A DNA stretch of 64,000 nucleotides from Nocardia spumae (GCF_020733635.1 NZ_JAJFZL010000001.1:6510001-6574000), one strand, 5' to 3'. Positions 1 to 9,062 are shown, numbered from the stretch's first letter. Notes: a model not told the origin generated them from the sequence alone. A program made the numbers and translations.

Positions 1-410
1 ATGATCAGCGCCAGCGTCGCCGGGAAGACCGCCGCGGCGAAGACACCCATCCCGGCCCGGGCGACGATCACCTGACCGAGCCCGGACGACATCGCCCCCG
101 CGGCCGACATCACCGCGACGCCCGCGAGACCGATGATCATCATCCGGCGGCGGCCGTAGCGGTCACCGAGATGTCCCAGCGCCAGCAGCAGCCCCGCGAA
201 GGCGAGGGTGAACGCGTCGACGATCCACTGCAGTCCGCTCATCCGAGCCTGCAACTGCACCGCCATCGACGGCAGTGCCACGTTGACCAGTGTGTTGTCC
301 AGCACCACCAAGAGCTCTGCCGCGCAGATCGCGATGAGCGCGAGTATCCGCATACGCGTCGCGGTCGGAATTCCGCGCTCGGATACTGGTCTCGCCGTTG
401 ACACCGACAT
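1..410 (-). CDS. MFS drug/proton antiporter, DHA2-like (N-terminal part, runs off window)
   Basis: The first 136 codons of an integral membrane exporter are present and the rest lies beyond base 1. The start is the ATG at 410-408. After a short cytoplasmic N-terminus, helix 1 carries VVLDNTLVNVALPSM, the conserved D-x-T-V-N-VALP motif of 14-helix DHA2 drug:H+ antiporters. It is followed by QWIVDAFTLAFAGLLL and by the loop 2-3 motif GHLGDRYGRRR (MFS motif A). The substrate cannot be read from this fragment. An inverted repeat just upstream suggests control by a TetR-family repressor, whose gene is not in the window. Family is secure, specificity unknown. Confidence 0.85.
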   Translation of the reverse strand, partial: MSVSTARPVSERGIPTATRMRILALIAICAAELLVVLDNTLVNVALPSMAVQLQARMSGLQWIVDAFTLAFAGLLLALGHLGDRYGRRRMMIIGLAGVAVMSAAGAMSSGLGQVIVARAGMGVFAAAVFPATLALI

Positions 411-423
411 CCCGGCCTCCTGA

Positions 424-441
424 CTATAACGATCGGTTTAG
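424..441. promoter_or_regulatory. Probable TetR-family operator upstream of the MFS exporter
   Basis: CTATAACGATCGGTTTAG is an imperfect 18-bp inverted repeat around CGATCG (14 of 18 positions symmetric), 14 bp upstream of the exporter start. Length, symmetry and place fit operators of TetR-type repressors that control drug efflux pumps. The binding protein is inferred. Confidence 0.5.
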
Positions 442-560
442 TTCAGGAGGAAGTTAGCTGTTACCGGCAGTTTCATACAACCGACCACGGTATGAGATGG
501 GCGAGGACACATCCCGCCGGCTCTGTGATGCCCGCCACAGCGATACCGGCCGGGCACAAG

Positions 561-590
561 GAAACCCCGTCGCACCGGCGACGGGGTTTC
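561..590 (-). terminator. Rho-independent terminator of the pst operon
   Basis: Perfect 12-bp stem (GAAACCCCGTCG against CGACGGGGTTTC) with the 6-nt loop CACCGG, 28 bp past the pstB stop codon. There is no long U tract beyond the TTTC end of the stem, as is common in actinobacteria. Confidence 0.75.
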
Positions 591-618
591 GGCATTCGGA
601 TCGAAGCTCGACCTGCGA

Positions 619-1395
619 TCAGCCGAAGCGGCCGGAGATGTAGTCCTCGGTCGCCTTCTGCGTCGGGTTGGAGAAGATGCGCTCGGTCTCGTCGATCTCG
701 ATCAGCTTGCCGGGTTTGCCCTGCGACTCCAGGTTGAAGAACGCCGTCTGGTCACTCACCCGAGCAGCCTGCTGCATGTTGTGGGTGACGATGACGATCG
801 TGTACTCCTTCTTCAGCTCGGAGATCAGATCCTCGATCGCGAGCGTGGAGATGGGATCCAGCGCCGAACAGGGCTCGTCCATCAGCAGCACATCCGGCGA
901 GACCGCGATGGCGCGGGCGATGCACAGACGCTGCTGCTGACCACCGGACAGTCCGCCGCCGGGCTTGTCCAGGCGATCCTTCACCTCGTTCCAGAGGTTG
1001 GCGCCGCGCAGCGAGCGCTCCGCGACCTCGTCGAGGTCCTTGCGGTTGCGCACGCCCTGCAGCTTCAGCCCGGCCACGACGTTGTCGCGAATCGACATGG
1101 TGGGGAACGGATTCGGGCGCTGGAACACCATGCCGATGGTGCGGCGCACACCGACCGGGTCCACCGTGGAGCCGTAGATGTCCTCACCGTCGAGCAGCAC
1201 CGCGCCCTCGACGCGGGCGTTCGGGGTCACCTCGTGCATGCGGTTCAGCGACCGCAGCACCGTGGACTTACCGCAGCCCGATGGGCCGATGAACGCGGTG
1301 ACGCTGCGCGGCAATACGGTCAGCGACACCTCGGATACGGCATGGAATTTGCCGTAGAAGATGTTGAGATCTTTGACGTCGATCCGCTTGGCCAT
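619..1395 (-). CDS. pstB: Phosphate ABC transporter ATP-binding protein PstB
   Basis: Cytoplasmic ATPase (258 aa) that powers the high-affinity PstSCAB phosphate importer. Walker [10 protein letters not shown] is at residues 37-45, the Q-loop at VFQRPNPFP, the signature LSGGQ at about 149-153, Walker B VLLMDEP at about 169-175 and the H-loop histidine in IVTHN at about 205. DEPCSALDP is typical of PstB. The start at [10 protein letters not shown] was chosen because the longer reading (to 1455) adds 20 residues not found in PstB and runs into pstA. It is last in the pstS-pstC-pstA-pstB order and is followed by a terminator. In M. tuberculosis the equivalent gene next to mshD is phoT. Confidence 0.96.
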   Translation of the reverse strand: MAKRIDVKDLNIFYGKFHAVSEVSLTVLPRSVTAFIGPSGCGKSTVLRSLNRMHEVTPNARVEGAVLLDGEDIYGSTVDPVGVRRTIGMVFQRPNPFPTMSIRDNVVAGLKLQGVRNRKDLDEVAERSLRGANLWNEVKDRLDKPGGGLSGGQQQRLCIARAIAVSPDVLLMDEPCSALDPISTLAIEDLISELKKEYTIVIVTHNMQQAARVSDQTAFFNLESQGKPGKLIEIDETERIFSNPTQKATEDYISGRFG

Positions 1396-1414
1396 TGTCG
1401 TATTCCGTTCGCTT

Positions 1415-2317
1415 CTATCGGTTCCGCGTGAGCAGTTTGTTGACCACGGCCGCACCGACGTACAGCAGGGCGATGATCAGGATCAGCGTCAGCGACGCGC
1501 CCCACACTCGCATCCGGCCGGCCGGTTCCGGGTTGGCCAGCTCCTGGTAGATCATCAGCGGCAGCGAGGCCATATTTCCGTTGAAGATGTCGAAGTTGAT
1601 CGACTTCGAGTATCCGACCAGCACCAGCACCGGCGCGGTCTCACCCATGACGCGGGCGACCGCGAGGAGCATGCCGCTGATCATGCCGGGCAGCGCGGTG
1701 GGGACGACGATCCGCAGGATCGTCTTCCACTTCGGAATGCCCAGCGCGTACGACGCCTCACGCAATTCGTCCGGCACCAGTTTGAGCATTTCCTCGGTAC
1801 TGCGCACCACCACCGGCAGCATCAGCAGGACCAGCGCCAGCGAGACCGCGAACGCGGACTGCGGGAAGCCGAAGGTGGCGATCCACAGGGCGAAGACGAA
1901 CAGCGCCGCCACGATCGAGGGCACACCCGCGAGGATGTCGACCATGAAGGTCGTCGTCTTGGCCAACCAGCCGCGGCCGTATTCGACCAGGTAGATCGCG
2001 GCCAGAATGCCCAGCGGCACCGCGATCACGGCGGCGACCGCGGACTGGACGATGGTGCCGTAGATCGCGTGGTACACACCGCCCGCGAACTGGTCGGGCA
2101 ACACGCCCTTCTGCGAGTTCGTCCACCAGCCGCTGCTGACGATCGCGTGGAAGCCCTTGTTGAGCACCAGGATCAGCACCCAGCACAGCGGGATGAGGGC
2201 GATGACGAAACATCCCCACATGACCACGCTGGCCAGGTTGTTGCGAATCTTGCGGTTCAGGCTCACGTGCCGGAAGGTCGGCGCCTTGATCGGCTTGTCG
2301 AGTGTGGTTGTGGACAT
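1415..2317 (-). CDS. pstA: Phosphate ABC transporter permease PstA
   Basis: Inner-membrane permease subunit (300 aa) of the Pst importer, with six predicted membrane helices. The binding-protein-dependent transport (EAA) region reads [21 protein letters not shown], the loop that contacts PstB. The cytoplasmic N-terminus ([13 protein letters not shown]) precedes helix 1 ([20 protein letters not shown]). The start ATG overlaps the pstC stop (TGATG), implying translational coupling, and pstB begins 19 bp after its stop. Length and motifs are normal for the family. Confidence 0.95.
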   Translation of the reverse strand: MSTTTLDKPIKAPTFRHVSLNRKIRNNLASVVMWGCFVIALIPLCWVLILVLNKGFHAIVSSGWWTNSQKGVLPDQFAGGVYHAIYGTIVQSAVAAVIAVPLGILAAIYLVEYGRGWLAKTTTFMVDILAGVPSIVAALFVFALWIATFGFPQSAFAVSLALVLLMLPVVVRSTEEMLKLVPDELREASYALGIPKWKTILRIVVPTALPGMISGMLLAVARVMGETAPVLVLVGYSKSINFDIFNGNMASLPLMIYQELANPEPAGRMRVWGASLTLILIIALLYVGAAVVNKLLTRNR

Positions 2318-3378
2318 CAGCCGTTCACCTTCCCGCCGGCGGCGACCCGAGCCAGGGCATTGACCACGAACGTCAACGCGAAGAGTACGAAGCCGGCCGC
2401 GATGTAGGCGCCGGTCGGCAGGGCCTGACTGAATTCCGATGCTGCCGAGGCGATCTTGGAGGCGAAGGTGTAGCCGCCGTCGAACAGCGACCAGCTGCCG
2501 GGCTGGGCGGCCGTACGCAGCACGATGAGCACCGCGATGGTCTCACCGAGCGCGCGGCCCAGACCCAGCATGGATCCGGCGATCACGCCACTGCGGCCGT
2601 AGGGCAGCACGGTCATCCGCACCACCTCCCACTTGGTGGCGCCCAGCGCCTGCGCGGCCTCGATGTGCGCGCGGGGGGTCAGCTGGAAGACCTCCCGGCT
2701 GACCGAGGTGATGATCGGCAGGATCATCACCGCCAGCACGACCCCGGCGGTGAAGATGGTGCCGCCGCCGCTGATGGAGACGTTGCCTTCCTTGAACAGG
2801 AAGAACCATCCCAGGTTGTTGTTGAGGAATTGTTCGAAGGGCGCCAGCTTCTGCGCCAGCACCAGGAATCCCCACAGACCGAACACGATCGAAGGCACCG
2901 CCGCGAGCAGATCCACCAGCATCGCGAACGGACGAGACAGCACCTTCGGCGCGTATTGCGTCAGGAACAACGCGATACCGACGCCGAGGGGTACGGCGAT
3001 CAGCAACGCCAGCAGCGAGCTCAGCACCGTCACCGTGAACAGGTCACGGATGCCGAAATGCATATTGTCGGCGTTGGTGACGTTGAACTCGGCGCTGGTG
3101 AAGAAGTTCGCCTTGTTCGCCGCGACCGACGGCACCGCGCGAATCAGCAGAAACAGCGCGATGAGGGCGATCGCCGCGACGATCGTCGCGCCGGCGGCCG
3201 TGGCCAGGGAGCGGAAGATGTTCTCCGCCCGTCGGCTGTGGGCGCGTTTGCGACCGGCCGGTTCGTTATTCGAATCGCTCGGCATGGATGAAGTATCTCC
3301 CGGAGGGACTTCACTGCCCGTCCGCGGACCGGTCGAATCCGACTGGCCCGCGGCGGTGACTTCGTCGTGGACGGTCAT
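2317..3378 (-). CDS. pstC: Phosphate ABC transporter permease PstC
   Basis: Second permease subunit (353 aa) of the phosphate importer. A hydrophilic N-terminal tail of about 50 residues ends in RRAENIFR before helix 1 ([20 protein letters not shown]). The EAA-type loop is [20 protein letters not shown] near residue 240, followed by [16 protein letters not shown]. Its stop shares a base with the pstA start and it begins 13 bp after the pstS stop. No strong ribosome-binding site is visible, so the exact start within the tail is less certain than the product. Confidence 0.94.
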   Translation of the reverse strand: MTVHDEVTAAGQSDSTGPRTGSEVPPGDTSSMPSDSNNEPAGRKRAHSRRAENIFRSLATAAGATIVAAIALIALFLLIRAVPSVAANKANFFTSAEFNVTNADNMHFGIRDLFTVTVLSSLLALLIAVPLGVGIALFLTQYAPKVLSRPFAMLVDLLAAVPSIVFGLWGFLVLAQKLAPFEQFLNNNLGWFFLFKEGNVSISGGGTIFTAGVVLAVMILPIITSVSREVFQLTPRAHIEAAQALGATKWEVVRMTVLPYGRSGVIAGSMLGLGRALGETIAVLIVLRTAAQPGSWSLFDGGYTFASKIASAASEFSQALPTGAYIAAGFVLFALTFVVNALARVAAGGKVNG

Positions 3379-3391
3379 TGGGGTTTCGCAA

Positions 3392-4504
3392 TCAGGAGAT
3401 GGCGTTGATCGCTGTGGTCAGCTTGGTCTTGAACGCATCCGGGATCGGCACGTAGCCGGAGTCCTCGAGGCCGTTCTGACCGTTGGTGACCGCGGAGGTC
3501 AGGAATGCCTTGACGGCCTTACCCGTGTCGGCGTCGGCGTACTTCGAGCACACGATCTCGTAGGTGGCCAGCATGATCGGGTAGGCGCCCGGATCGGTCG
3601 GCTTGTAGAACGACTTGGTGTCGATGACCAGGTCGTTGCCCTCACCGGTGATCTTCGCCGCGGCGATCGCCTTACCGGCGGACTCGGCGTTCAACGCGAC
3701 CGGCTTCACGGCGGCATCGGTGATGATCTGCGCGGTCGACAGGTTCTGCGACCGAGCGAAGGACCACTCGTTGTAGGTGATGGCGCCCTTGGTGCTCTTG
3801 ATCGCGGCCGAGGTGCCCTCGTTGCCCTTGGCGCCCTCGCCCACACCGCCGGCGAAGGACTTGCCCGCACCCTTGCCCCAGGCGCCGTTGGACGCGGCGT
3901 CCAGGTAACGCTGGAAGTTGTCGGTGGTGCCCGACTCGTCACTGCGGAAGATCACGTGGATCGGGTCCGAGGGCAGGTTCACGCCCTGGTTCAGGCCCTT
4001 GATCGCCGGGTCGTCCCACTTGGTGATGGTGCCGTTGAAGACCTTCGCCGCCGTCGGACCGTCGAGGGTCAGATCGGTGACACCGTCGAGGTTGTAGGTG
4101 ATGGCGATCGGACCGAAGACTGTCGGCAGGTTCCAGGCCGGTGCGCCACACCGGTCGGCGGCCTTCTTCGGCTCGTCCTTCTTGGCGTCCAGGGCGGAGT
4201 CCGAACCACCGAAATCGGTCTGACCGCCGACGAATTCGTTCACACCGGCACCCGAGCCGCTGGAGGTGTAGTCCAGCTTGGCGCCATCGCAGTTCTGCTC
4301 GTAGGCCGCGATGAAACGGTCCATCGCGTTCTTCTGAGCAGAGGATCCGCTGGCCTTGAGCGCCTTCTTGCCGCCACATGCGACATCGACCTTGGTGGTG
4401 TTACCGGTCGCGGCCGAGTTGTCATCGCTACCACAGGCAGACAGAGTCAAGGTACCGGCAGCCGCCAGTACGCCGAGGAGAGCGCCGCTGCGCTTGAAAT
4501 TCAC
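3392..4504 (-). CDS. pstS: Phosphate-binding lipoprotein PstS
   Basis: Surface-anchored phosphate receptor (370 aa) of the Pst importer. The start is GTG at 4504-4502, preceded by GGAGG 5-6 nt upstream. It gives a signal peptide with lipobox LSAC and the lipid-modified Cys at residue 24, then a Ser/Thr/Asn linker. Phosphate-binding segments are visible: [34 protein letters not shown] and the [14 protein letters not shown] loop. An upstream ATG (4615) would bury the signal peptide and was rejected. First gene of pstSCAB, with a PHO box about 150 bp upstream, so phosphate starvation control is expected. Confidence 0.96.
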   Translation of the reverse strand: MNFKRSGALLGVLAAAGTLTLSACGSDDNSAATGNTTKVDVACGGKKALKASGSSAQKNAMDRFIAAYEQNCDGAKLDYTSSGSGAGVNEFVGGQTDFGGSDSALDAKKDEPKKAADRCGAPAWNLPTVFGPIAITYNLDGVTDLTLDGPTAAKVFNGTITKWDDPAIKGLNQGVNLPSDPIHVIFRSDESGTTDNFQRYLDAASNGAWGKGAGKSFAGGVGEGAKGNEGTSAAIKSTKGAITYNEWSFARSQNLSTAQIITDAAVKPVALNAESAGKAIAAAKITGEGNDLVIDTKSFYKPTDPGAYPIMLATYEIVCSKYADADTGKAVKAFLTSAVTNGQNGLEDSGYVPIPDAFKTKLTTAINAIS

Positions 4505-4650
4505 TGTTCCTCCGGGAAACACTTCGTACACGCCCGATCCCTCAACGACCGGACGGGTCCTGTGGGTGGCCGTTCGCAGAGAACTTGCGCACCGAGCAGC
4601 GGATGCCGCCCACAAGTAACGTAGGTTCGCCCGGTTGACAGTGGGACCTG

Positions 4651-4672
4651 GGGAAGTGAACGCGGAGTGAAC
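4651..4672 (-). promoter_or_regulatory. PHO box of the pstSCAB promoter
   Basis: On the minus strand two contiguous 11-mers, GTTCACTCCGC (4672-4662) and GTTCACTTCCC (4661-4651), match the actinobacterial PHO-box direct-repeat rule (GTTCA at 11-bp spacing). The box lies about 150 bp before pstS. A possible -10 (TACGTT, 4623-4618) follows 27 bp downstream. In Streptomyces such boxes are bound by PhoP, and in mycobacteria the phosphate regulator is RegX3. Neither of those phosphate regulators is evident in the window: the phoP here is by gene order the Rv0757 type. Confidence 0.8.
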
Positions 4673-4731
4673 AACCCGGCGCGATTGTGGTTCAAACCTG
4701 TGAGATTTGCCGCACCATTACTGCGCCGGTA

Positions 4732-5706
4732 TCAACGAGTCGAATACGCGGCGTCGATATGCGCGGTCTCGAAGCCCAGGCGGCTGTAGGTGTGCACCGC
4801 GGCGGTGTTGTCGGCCTCGGTGTAGAGAATCACCGCACCCAGCCCTCGATCGCGCAGATAGTGCAGGCCGGCGAGGGTCAGGATGCGGCCCAGGCCCCGG
4901 CCCTGCGCGGCCGGATCGACGGCCACCACATAGACCTCCCCGACCGCGTCCGAGTTCTCGTCCGGATCATGCACCTTGGTCCAGTGAAAACCCAGGATAC
5001 GAGCGGGATCGGCCGGATCGACGGCGATGAACAGGCCCTTGGGGTCGAACCAGTGCGCCGCCCGGCGGACCGCGATGTCGGCCTCGGTCCAGCCCCCCTG
5101 TTCGGGATGCCAGTCGAACGCGGCGTTGTTGACCCGCAGGATTTCGGCATCGTCGACGGGTCCGGCGTAGGTCCGCAGCACGAGGTTCTCGGGCACCGGC
5201 AGTTCCGGTAGCTCAGTGGTTGCCAAACCGCCTTCGGCGGGGGCCTCGAGCAGTGGGCGCCGCATCTGCCACAACTCCCGGGCCACCACCAGGCCGAGCC
5301 GCCCGGCGACCGCCCGCGCGGGGGCCAGATTGCCGTGCGCCCAGATCCGCGCTCCCGGCCCACCGGCCTCCAGAGCCGCCGCGACCAGAGCCGCGCCGAT
5401 GCCGCGCCCGCGCGCCCGCGGATCGACCACCGCCTCCGCCATCGCGGGGTGATCACCGTGTGCTGGAACGAGATTCGCGTACGCGACCAGCTCACCGTCA
5501 CGTTCGATCGGCAAATGCCGGGCCCGGGCGGCGGCCCCCTCCGCATCGGCGCCACCGGCGGCCGCGGATACCGAGAGCACGGCCTGCTCCGAGACGGGCG
5601 CCACGCCATCGGCAGCGCTCGCCCGCTCGATCAGCTCCACGGTCTTCGTCGCGATCGCTGGGGACACATCGTCGGCCCAGTCCGGCACCCGCACGCTCAC
5701 ACACAT
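4732..5706 (-). CDS. mshD: Mycothiol synthase (mycothiol acetyltransferase)
   Basis: Transfers acetyl from acetyl-CoA to Cys-GlcN-Ins, the last step of mycothiol synthesis, in the cytoplasm. The protein (324 aa) is two tandem GNAT folds. The N-terminal half has DPRARGRGIGAALV at about 95-108. The C-terminal half has DPAAQGRGLGRILT at about 264-277, ending in YSRLGFETAHIDAAY. Between them lies WHPEQGGWTEADIA, typical of MshD. The N-terminus has three closely spaced possible starts (ATG 5706, GTG 5700, GTG 5694) and the longest is given. Gene order glnR-mshD-pst/phoT matches Rv0818-Rv0820. Confidence 0.93.
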   Translation of the reverse strand: MCVSVRVPDWADDVSPAIATKTVELIERASAADGVAPVSEQAVLSVSAAAGGADAEGAAARARHLPIERDGELVAYANLVPAHGDHPAMAEAVVDPRARGRGIGAALVAAALEAGGPGARIWAHGNLAPARAVAGRLGLVVARELWQMRRPLLEAPAEGGLATTELPELPVPENLVLRTYAGPVDDAEILRVNNAAFDWHPEQGGWTEADIAVRRAAHWFDPKGLFIAVDPADPARILGFHWTKVHDPDENSDAVGEVYVVAVDPAAQGRGLGRILTLAGLHYLRDRGLGAVILYTEADNTAAVHTYSRLGFETAHIDAAYSTR

Positions 5707-5877
5707 CCCTCGCTCATCCGGTCCATATTTCTCCGACCACCGGCACCGTCGCCGCGATCATTCCCGAATCGCCGCTCACTTCCGGTTCGCCGCAGGCCTT
5801 TTCGCCGTCGAGTCCGATCACCGGGCGGACCGCGCGAACCGAACTCGACCGCACCGCACCACCGTTCTACACCGAAC

Positions 5878-6648
5878 TCAGGAAGGACTGCCGTTGACCT
5901 GCGTCAGCTGCGAATCCTCGGCGCCGTCGTCGCCCTCGTCGGCGGCGGGCGCCTGTTCGCCGCCCTTGGCTCCCGACGAACGCGCCGGGCGCACCGCCTT
6001 GTACCCGACATTGCGGACGGTGCCGATCAACGATTCGTATTCACTGCCGAGTTTGGCCCGCAACCGCCGCACGTGCACATCGACCGTGCGGGTGCCGCCG
6101 AAGAAGTCGTAGCCCCAGACCTCCTGCAGCAGCTGCGCGCGGGTGAAGACCCGGCCGGCATGCTGCGCGAGATACTTCAGCAGCTCGAACTCCTTGTAGG
6201 TGAGGTCGAGCGGACGACCACGCAGCCGCGCGGTGTAGGTGCCCTCGTCGATCACCAGTTCGCCGAGCGTGATCTTGCCGGTGTTCTCCGGGCTGGCCGC
6301 ACCGCCGTTGCGGGCGACCAGCAAGCGCAGCCGCGCATCCAGTTCGGCGGGTCCGGTACCCGGCAGCAGAATGTCGTCGAGCCCCCAGTCGGCGTTGACC
6401 GCCACCAGGCCGCCCTCGGTCAGCACCGCGACGACGGGAACCGAGGATCCGGTACTGCCCAGCAGCCGGCACAACCCGCGCGCCGCGGCCAGATCGGTGC
6501 GCGCGTCGACCAGCGCCACATCGGCGGTACCCGCTTCGAGCAGTGAGGCCACCTCCGTGGGCGCGGGCCGCACATTGTGCGGCAGCAGCGCCAGCGACGG
6601 CAGTACGGCTTCCGGATTCGGATCGGAGGTCAGCAGGAGCAACTCCAC
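5878..6648 (-). CDS. glnR: Nitrogen-response transcription regulator GlnR (atypical OmpR-type)
   Basis: Orphan OmpR-family regulator (256 aa) that in actinobacteria controls nitrogen assimilation genes. The N-terminal receiver-like domain (1-115) has LVDAR with Asp48 but lacks the usual acidic pocket. The C-terminal winged helix (about 127-222) includes [20 protein letters not shown] and the recognition helix [12 protein letters not shown], near identical to mycobacterial GlnR. The chosen start is GTG 6648, preceded by GGGAGGA 6 nt upstream. The reading can be extended to 6819, but the extra sequence is arginine-rich and unlike the family. The C-terminal tail is acidic. Adjacent to mshD as in M. 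tuberculosis. Confidence 0.92.
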   Translation of the reverse strand: MELLLLTSDPNPEAVLPSLALLPHNVRPAPTEVASLLEAGTADVALVDARTDLAAARGLCRLLGSTGSSVPVVAVLTEGGLVAVNADWGLDDILLPGTGPAELDARLRLLVARNGGAASPENTGKITLGELVIDEGTYTARLRGRPLDLTYKEFELLKYLAQHAGRVFTRAQLLQEVWGYDFFGGTRTVDVHVRRLRAKLGSEYESLIGTVRNVGYKAVRPARSSGAKGGEQAPAADEGDDGAEDSQLTQVNGSPS

Positions 6649-6960
6649 CGGCTCTCCTCCCACTCGGGGCATGTCCGCGGGCAACCTCGACGTCAATCCC
6701 GAATCCATGCGCGTCGGCACAGGTAATTCGGTGCCTACATTAGCGTGTGCGCGGCGACGTTCATGTATTCGATGCCTCGCCCGAGCCCGCCGCCGTGCCC
6801 GGCACCGCCAGCTCGACACCCGTCCCGCGAGCCTGCCGCGTGTCGGCAGATATCGTGCCTAGGCGGGTAGCCTCCTCACCGGGACACCCACGCCTCGCAC
6901 TACCCTCCGCGCGCGACCACGGGTTTGCGCGCCCGGACGGCCTGAACTCGGAGCATGTGG
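6649..6960. promoter_or_regulatory. Divergent intergenic region between glnR and lmeA
   Basis: 312 bp without a gene. On the minus strand TAATGT (6742-6737) is a good -10 candidate for glnR, giving a leader of roughly 80 nt. No convincing GlnR box or hairpin was seen. The lmeA side is GC-rich with no clear -10. Confidence 0.4.
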
Positions 6961-7767
6961 ATGAGAAAACTGATCGTCGGACTGCTGCTGGTGGTCGCGA
7001 TCGCCGTGGTGGTCGATTTCACCGCGGCGGCCTACTCGGAGTATCGGGTATCGCGGTCGCTGCGCGCGGGGGGCGAGCTCAGCGCCGATCCCGAGGTGAC
7101 CATCCACGGCTTCCCCTTCCTGGCACAGGCCGCCCGCGGCGCCTACCGAAACATCGAGGTCCGGGCCCGCGCGAACCGGCCCGACATCCCCGGCGAAATC
7201 CTCGTCGAGGCCACCCTCGACGGTGTCCACCTGTCGATGCACGATCTGGTGGACAACGACATGCGGTCGGTCATGGTGGACGACGTCGCCGGGCGGATGC
7301 GGATCGAACCCGTCGAACTGGGCAGGCTGTTCAACATCCCGGACCTCGAGGTGGTGACGCGGCCGGCCGACAAATCCGACGGCACCGGCGGTTCCGGTGG
7401 TTCCGGGATGACCACCCAGGGCGCCCTCGTCCTCACCGGAACCATCCAGCTCGGACCCGAGACCCGCAGTACCGACCGGGTCAGCGTGAAGGCCGATCTG
7501 TTCCTCGACGGCGATCAGATCAAACTCGTCGCGACAGACCTCTACCACGGTGGAGTGGACAGCAACGCGCCCACGACCACCGCCGCCGAGCTCGGCCCCG
7601 ACCTGGACAAGGCGGCCGTCCTCGCGCGCTTCACCCGCACCATCGATACCAAGGATCTGCCTTTCGGAGTGCCCCCGAAGAAGGTGCAGGCCGTCGGCGG
7701 GAATATCGTGGTAGAGGGGGAAGGGGAGAATATCCGCATTGATATGGACAGGTTTGCCCGACCATGA
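6961..7767 (+). CDS. lmeA: DUF2993 protein, lipomannan elongation factor LmeA-like
   Basis: Membrane-anchored envelope protein (268 aa). Residues 4-24 (LIVGLLLVVAIAVVVDFTAA) form a signal anchor and the rest is a DUF2993 domain, seen in the conserved patch VTIHGFPFLAQAARGAYRNI. In mycobacteria the gene at this locus (Rv0817c, beside glnR) encodes LmeA, which is needed to elongate the mannan of lipomannan and binds phosphoinositide lipids. Assignment here is by gene order plus domain. ATG 6961 is preferred over ATG 6955 because GGAG lies 7 nt before it. A Gly/Ser stretch (GTGGSGGSG) sits mid-protein. The stop overlaps thiX by 4 bp. Confidence 0.85.
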   Translation: MRKLIVGLLLVVAIAVVVDFTAAAYSEYRVSRSLRAGGELSADPEVTIHGFPFLAQAARGAYRNIEVRARANRPDIPGEILVEATLDGVHLSMHDLVDNDMRSVMVDDVAGRMRIEPVELGRLFNIPDLEVVTRPADKSDGTGGSGGSGMTTQGALVLTGTIQLGPETRSTDRVSVKADLFLDGDQIKLVATDLYHGGVDSNAPTTTAAELGPDLDKAAVLARFTRTIDTKDLPFGVPPKKVQAVGGNIVVEGEGENIRIDMDRFARP

Positions 7768-8210
7768 TTGAACTCACGATCCTCGCCGTCGTCCTGCTGG
7801 CCGGGGTGGCCGCGGGTCTCGCCCTGAAGATGCGTGAGGGCCGGGTCCGCACGGCGAAGTCCACCGAGATCGCGGGTTCACGCACCGAATTGCTCAGCAC
7901 CGTCGGCGTCACCGAGGCGGTGCCGACCGTCCTGCACTTCTCCGCCGACTGGTGCGGTCCGTGCGCCGCGGTCCGGCGGGTGGTGGCCGGAGTCGTGGCG
8001 GATCTGGCCGATACCGTGCACCCTCCGCGCGATATCGAGGTCGATATCGACGCCGAGGCCGAGCTGGCACGGGAACTGAATGTGCTCTCGCTGCCGACCA
8101 CGTTCGTCTTCGACTCCCTCGGCCGCGAGCGGTTCCGGATCTCGGGTGTGCCCAAGGCCACCGATCTGCGCAGTGCGCTGGCCCCGCTGACTGTTCCCGA
8201 GGCCGCCTGA
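7764..8210 (+). CDS. thiX: Membrane-anchored thioredoxin-family protein (ThiX-like)
   Basis: Small thioredoxin-fold protein (148 aa) with an N-terminal hydrophobic anchor (residues 4-22). The active site WCGPC is at 63-67 within VLHFSADWCGPCAAVRR, and the cis-Pro loop is LSLPTTFVF. It probably reduces or exchanges disulfides at the membrane. The substrate is unknown. It corresponds by position to M. tuberculosis Rv0816c (thiX). The start ATG overlaps the lmeA stop (ATGA), so the two are cotranscribed. The sulfur operon follows on the same strand but has its own promoter. Confidence 0.85.
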   Translation: MIELTILAVVLLAGVAAGLALKMREGRVRTAKSTEIAGSRTELLSTVGVTEAVPTVLHFSADWCGPCAAVRRVVAGVVADLADTVHPPRDIEVDIDAEAELARELNVLSLPTTFVFDSLGRERFRISGVPKATDLRSALAPLTVPEAA

Positions 8211-8336
8211 ACCTCCTGTTCGGAGCGATTTTTCCGACCGGGCGCGGGTACCGGGCGTCGCGACGGCCGGTCCGCCGTCTACCCCGCTGGTCAGCCGAGT
8301 TTCGTACCCCGGGTCCAATTCCCTCCCGAAACCGGG

Positions 8337-8342
8337 TAAACT
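8337..8342 (+). promoter_or_regulatory. -10 element of the sulfur operon (leaderless start)
   Basis: TAAACT ends 7 nt before the GTG of the cysteine-rich leader ORF at 8350. This is the spacing expected when transcription begins on the first base of the start codon. No good -35 hexamer is visible. Confidence 0.65.
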
Positions 8343-8349
8343 GCTCTGC

Positions 8350-8436
8350 GTGCAATCCCGCCGAGAGCTGATGCTCACCCGACGCCGCACAGTCGATCTG
8401 TGCCGCCTCGGCGGTTGTTGCTGCCTGTGCATGTAG
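8350..8436 (+). CDS. Polycysteine leader peptide (cysteine-responsive attenuator ORF)
   Basis: A 28-codon leaderless ORF with GTG start. The peptide opens VQSRRELMLTRRRTVDLCRL and ends GGCCCLCM. LTRRRTVDLCR is the signature of actinobacterial sulfur-gene leader peptides (the RRxVDL family), and five of its last eleven residues are Cys, three of them consecutive. In mycobacteria, polycysteine leaderless short ORFs are known to attenuate downstream cysteine-metabolism operons according to cysteine supply. Here the ORF precedes DUF4395-cysA-sseC by 137 bp, the same architecture. An in-frame ATG at 8371 is an alternative start. The mechanism is inferred by analogy. Confidence 0.85.
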   Translation: MQSRRELMLTRRRTVDLCRLGGCCCLCM

Positions 8437-8573
8437 CCGGTCGGCCTTTCGTATCCTTTGCCGCCGATCGGTTCTCTACCGCGTGTGTGATCTCTTCGAT
8501 CCCCCGGTGATCCGACCTATCTGACGGATAACCCCTCATACAGATAAGCCTTCATTCAGCGCAGGAGCACCTC
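8437..8573 (+). promoter_or_regulatory. Attenuator/leader RNA between the polycysteine ORF and DUF4395
   Basis: Directly after the leader stop codon, CCGGTCGGC (8437-8445) can pair with GCCGATCGG (8463-8471): nine pairs, one of them G-U. Weaker repeats follow, including GATC-CCCCGGT-GATC and TATC-TGACG-GATA. The hairpin starts at the stop codon, where a ribosome held on the Cys codons would change folding. The downstream ribosome-binding site is GCAGGAGC. Which structure is inhibitory cannot be told from sequence. Confidence 0.5.
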
Positions 8574-9062
8574 GTGCCTCAGAACACCAACAACTCCCCC
8601 ACCGGTCAGGTGGATGTCCGCGGCCCGAGATTCGCGGCATGGATCACCACCGGTGTCCTCGTGCTGGTCCTGGTCGTGTCCGCGTTCTCCACGGCGGCCG
8701 CGGCGGTGCTGCTCGCCGTGCAGGCGATCGCCTTCGCCCTCGGCGCGCTGTACGGCCCGCGACGCACCCCCTACGGCTGGGTTTTCGCGACCTTCGTCGC
8801 GCCGCGAGTCGGCCCGGCCACCGAGACCGAGCCGGTCCCGCCGCTGCGGTTCGCCCAGCTGGTCGGATTCGTCTTCGCGGTCGCCGGATTCATCGGCTTC
8901 GCGGCCGGCGCGGGCGTGGTCGGCGCGATCTTCACCGCGTTCGCCCTGTTCGCGGCCTTCCTCAACGCGGCCTTCGGTATCTGCCTCGGTTGCATGATCT
9001 ATCCGCTCGCCCAGCGGTTGATCCAGCGCGCGCCCGCCGAATCGACCCGGGTGACCAGCTGA
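8574..9062 (+). CDS. DUF4395 integral membrane protein
   Basis: Membrane protein of 162 aa starting at GTG 8574 after GGAG. After a polar N-terminus containing VDVRGPRFAAW, it has two early helices (about 22-62). After a loop with PRVGPATETEPVPPLRFAQ come two more (about 98-140), ending FGICLGCMIYPLAQ with two cysteines near the membrane face. The family's function is not established. It recurs in actinobacteria with thiosulfate sulfurtransferases, and here it is the first structural gene behind the cysteine leader ORF and 62 bp before cysA. A role in sulfur transport or sulfur transfer at the membrane is an inference from context. Confidence 0.85.
   Translation: MPQNTNNSPTGQVDVRGPRFAAWITTGVLVLVLVVSAFSTAAAAVLLAVQAIAFALGALYGPRRTPYGWVFATFVAPRVGPATETEPVPPLRFAQLVGFVFAVAGFIGFAAGAGVVGAIFTAFALFAAFLNAAFGICLGCMIYPLAQRLIQRAPAESTRVTS

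Noticed and set aside
1361..2407. Long plus-strand open frame (348 codons) opposite pstA
   Set aside because: Antisense shadow, rich in His, Gln, Arg and Asp, with no domain; pstA on the other strand is unmistakable.
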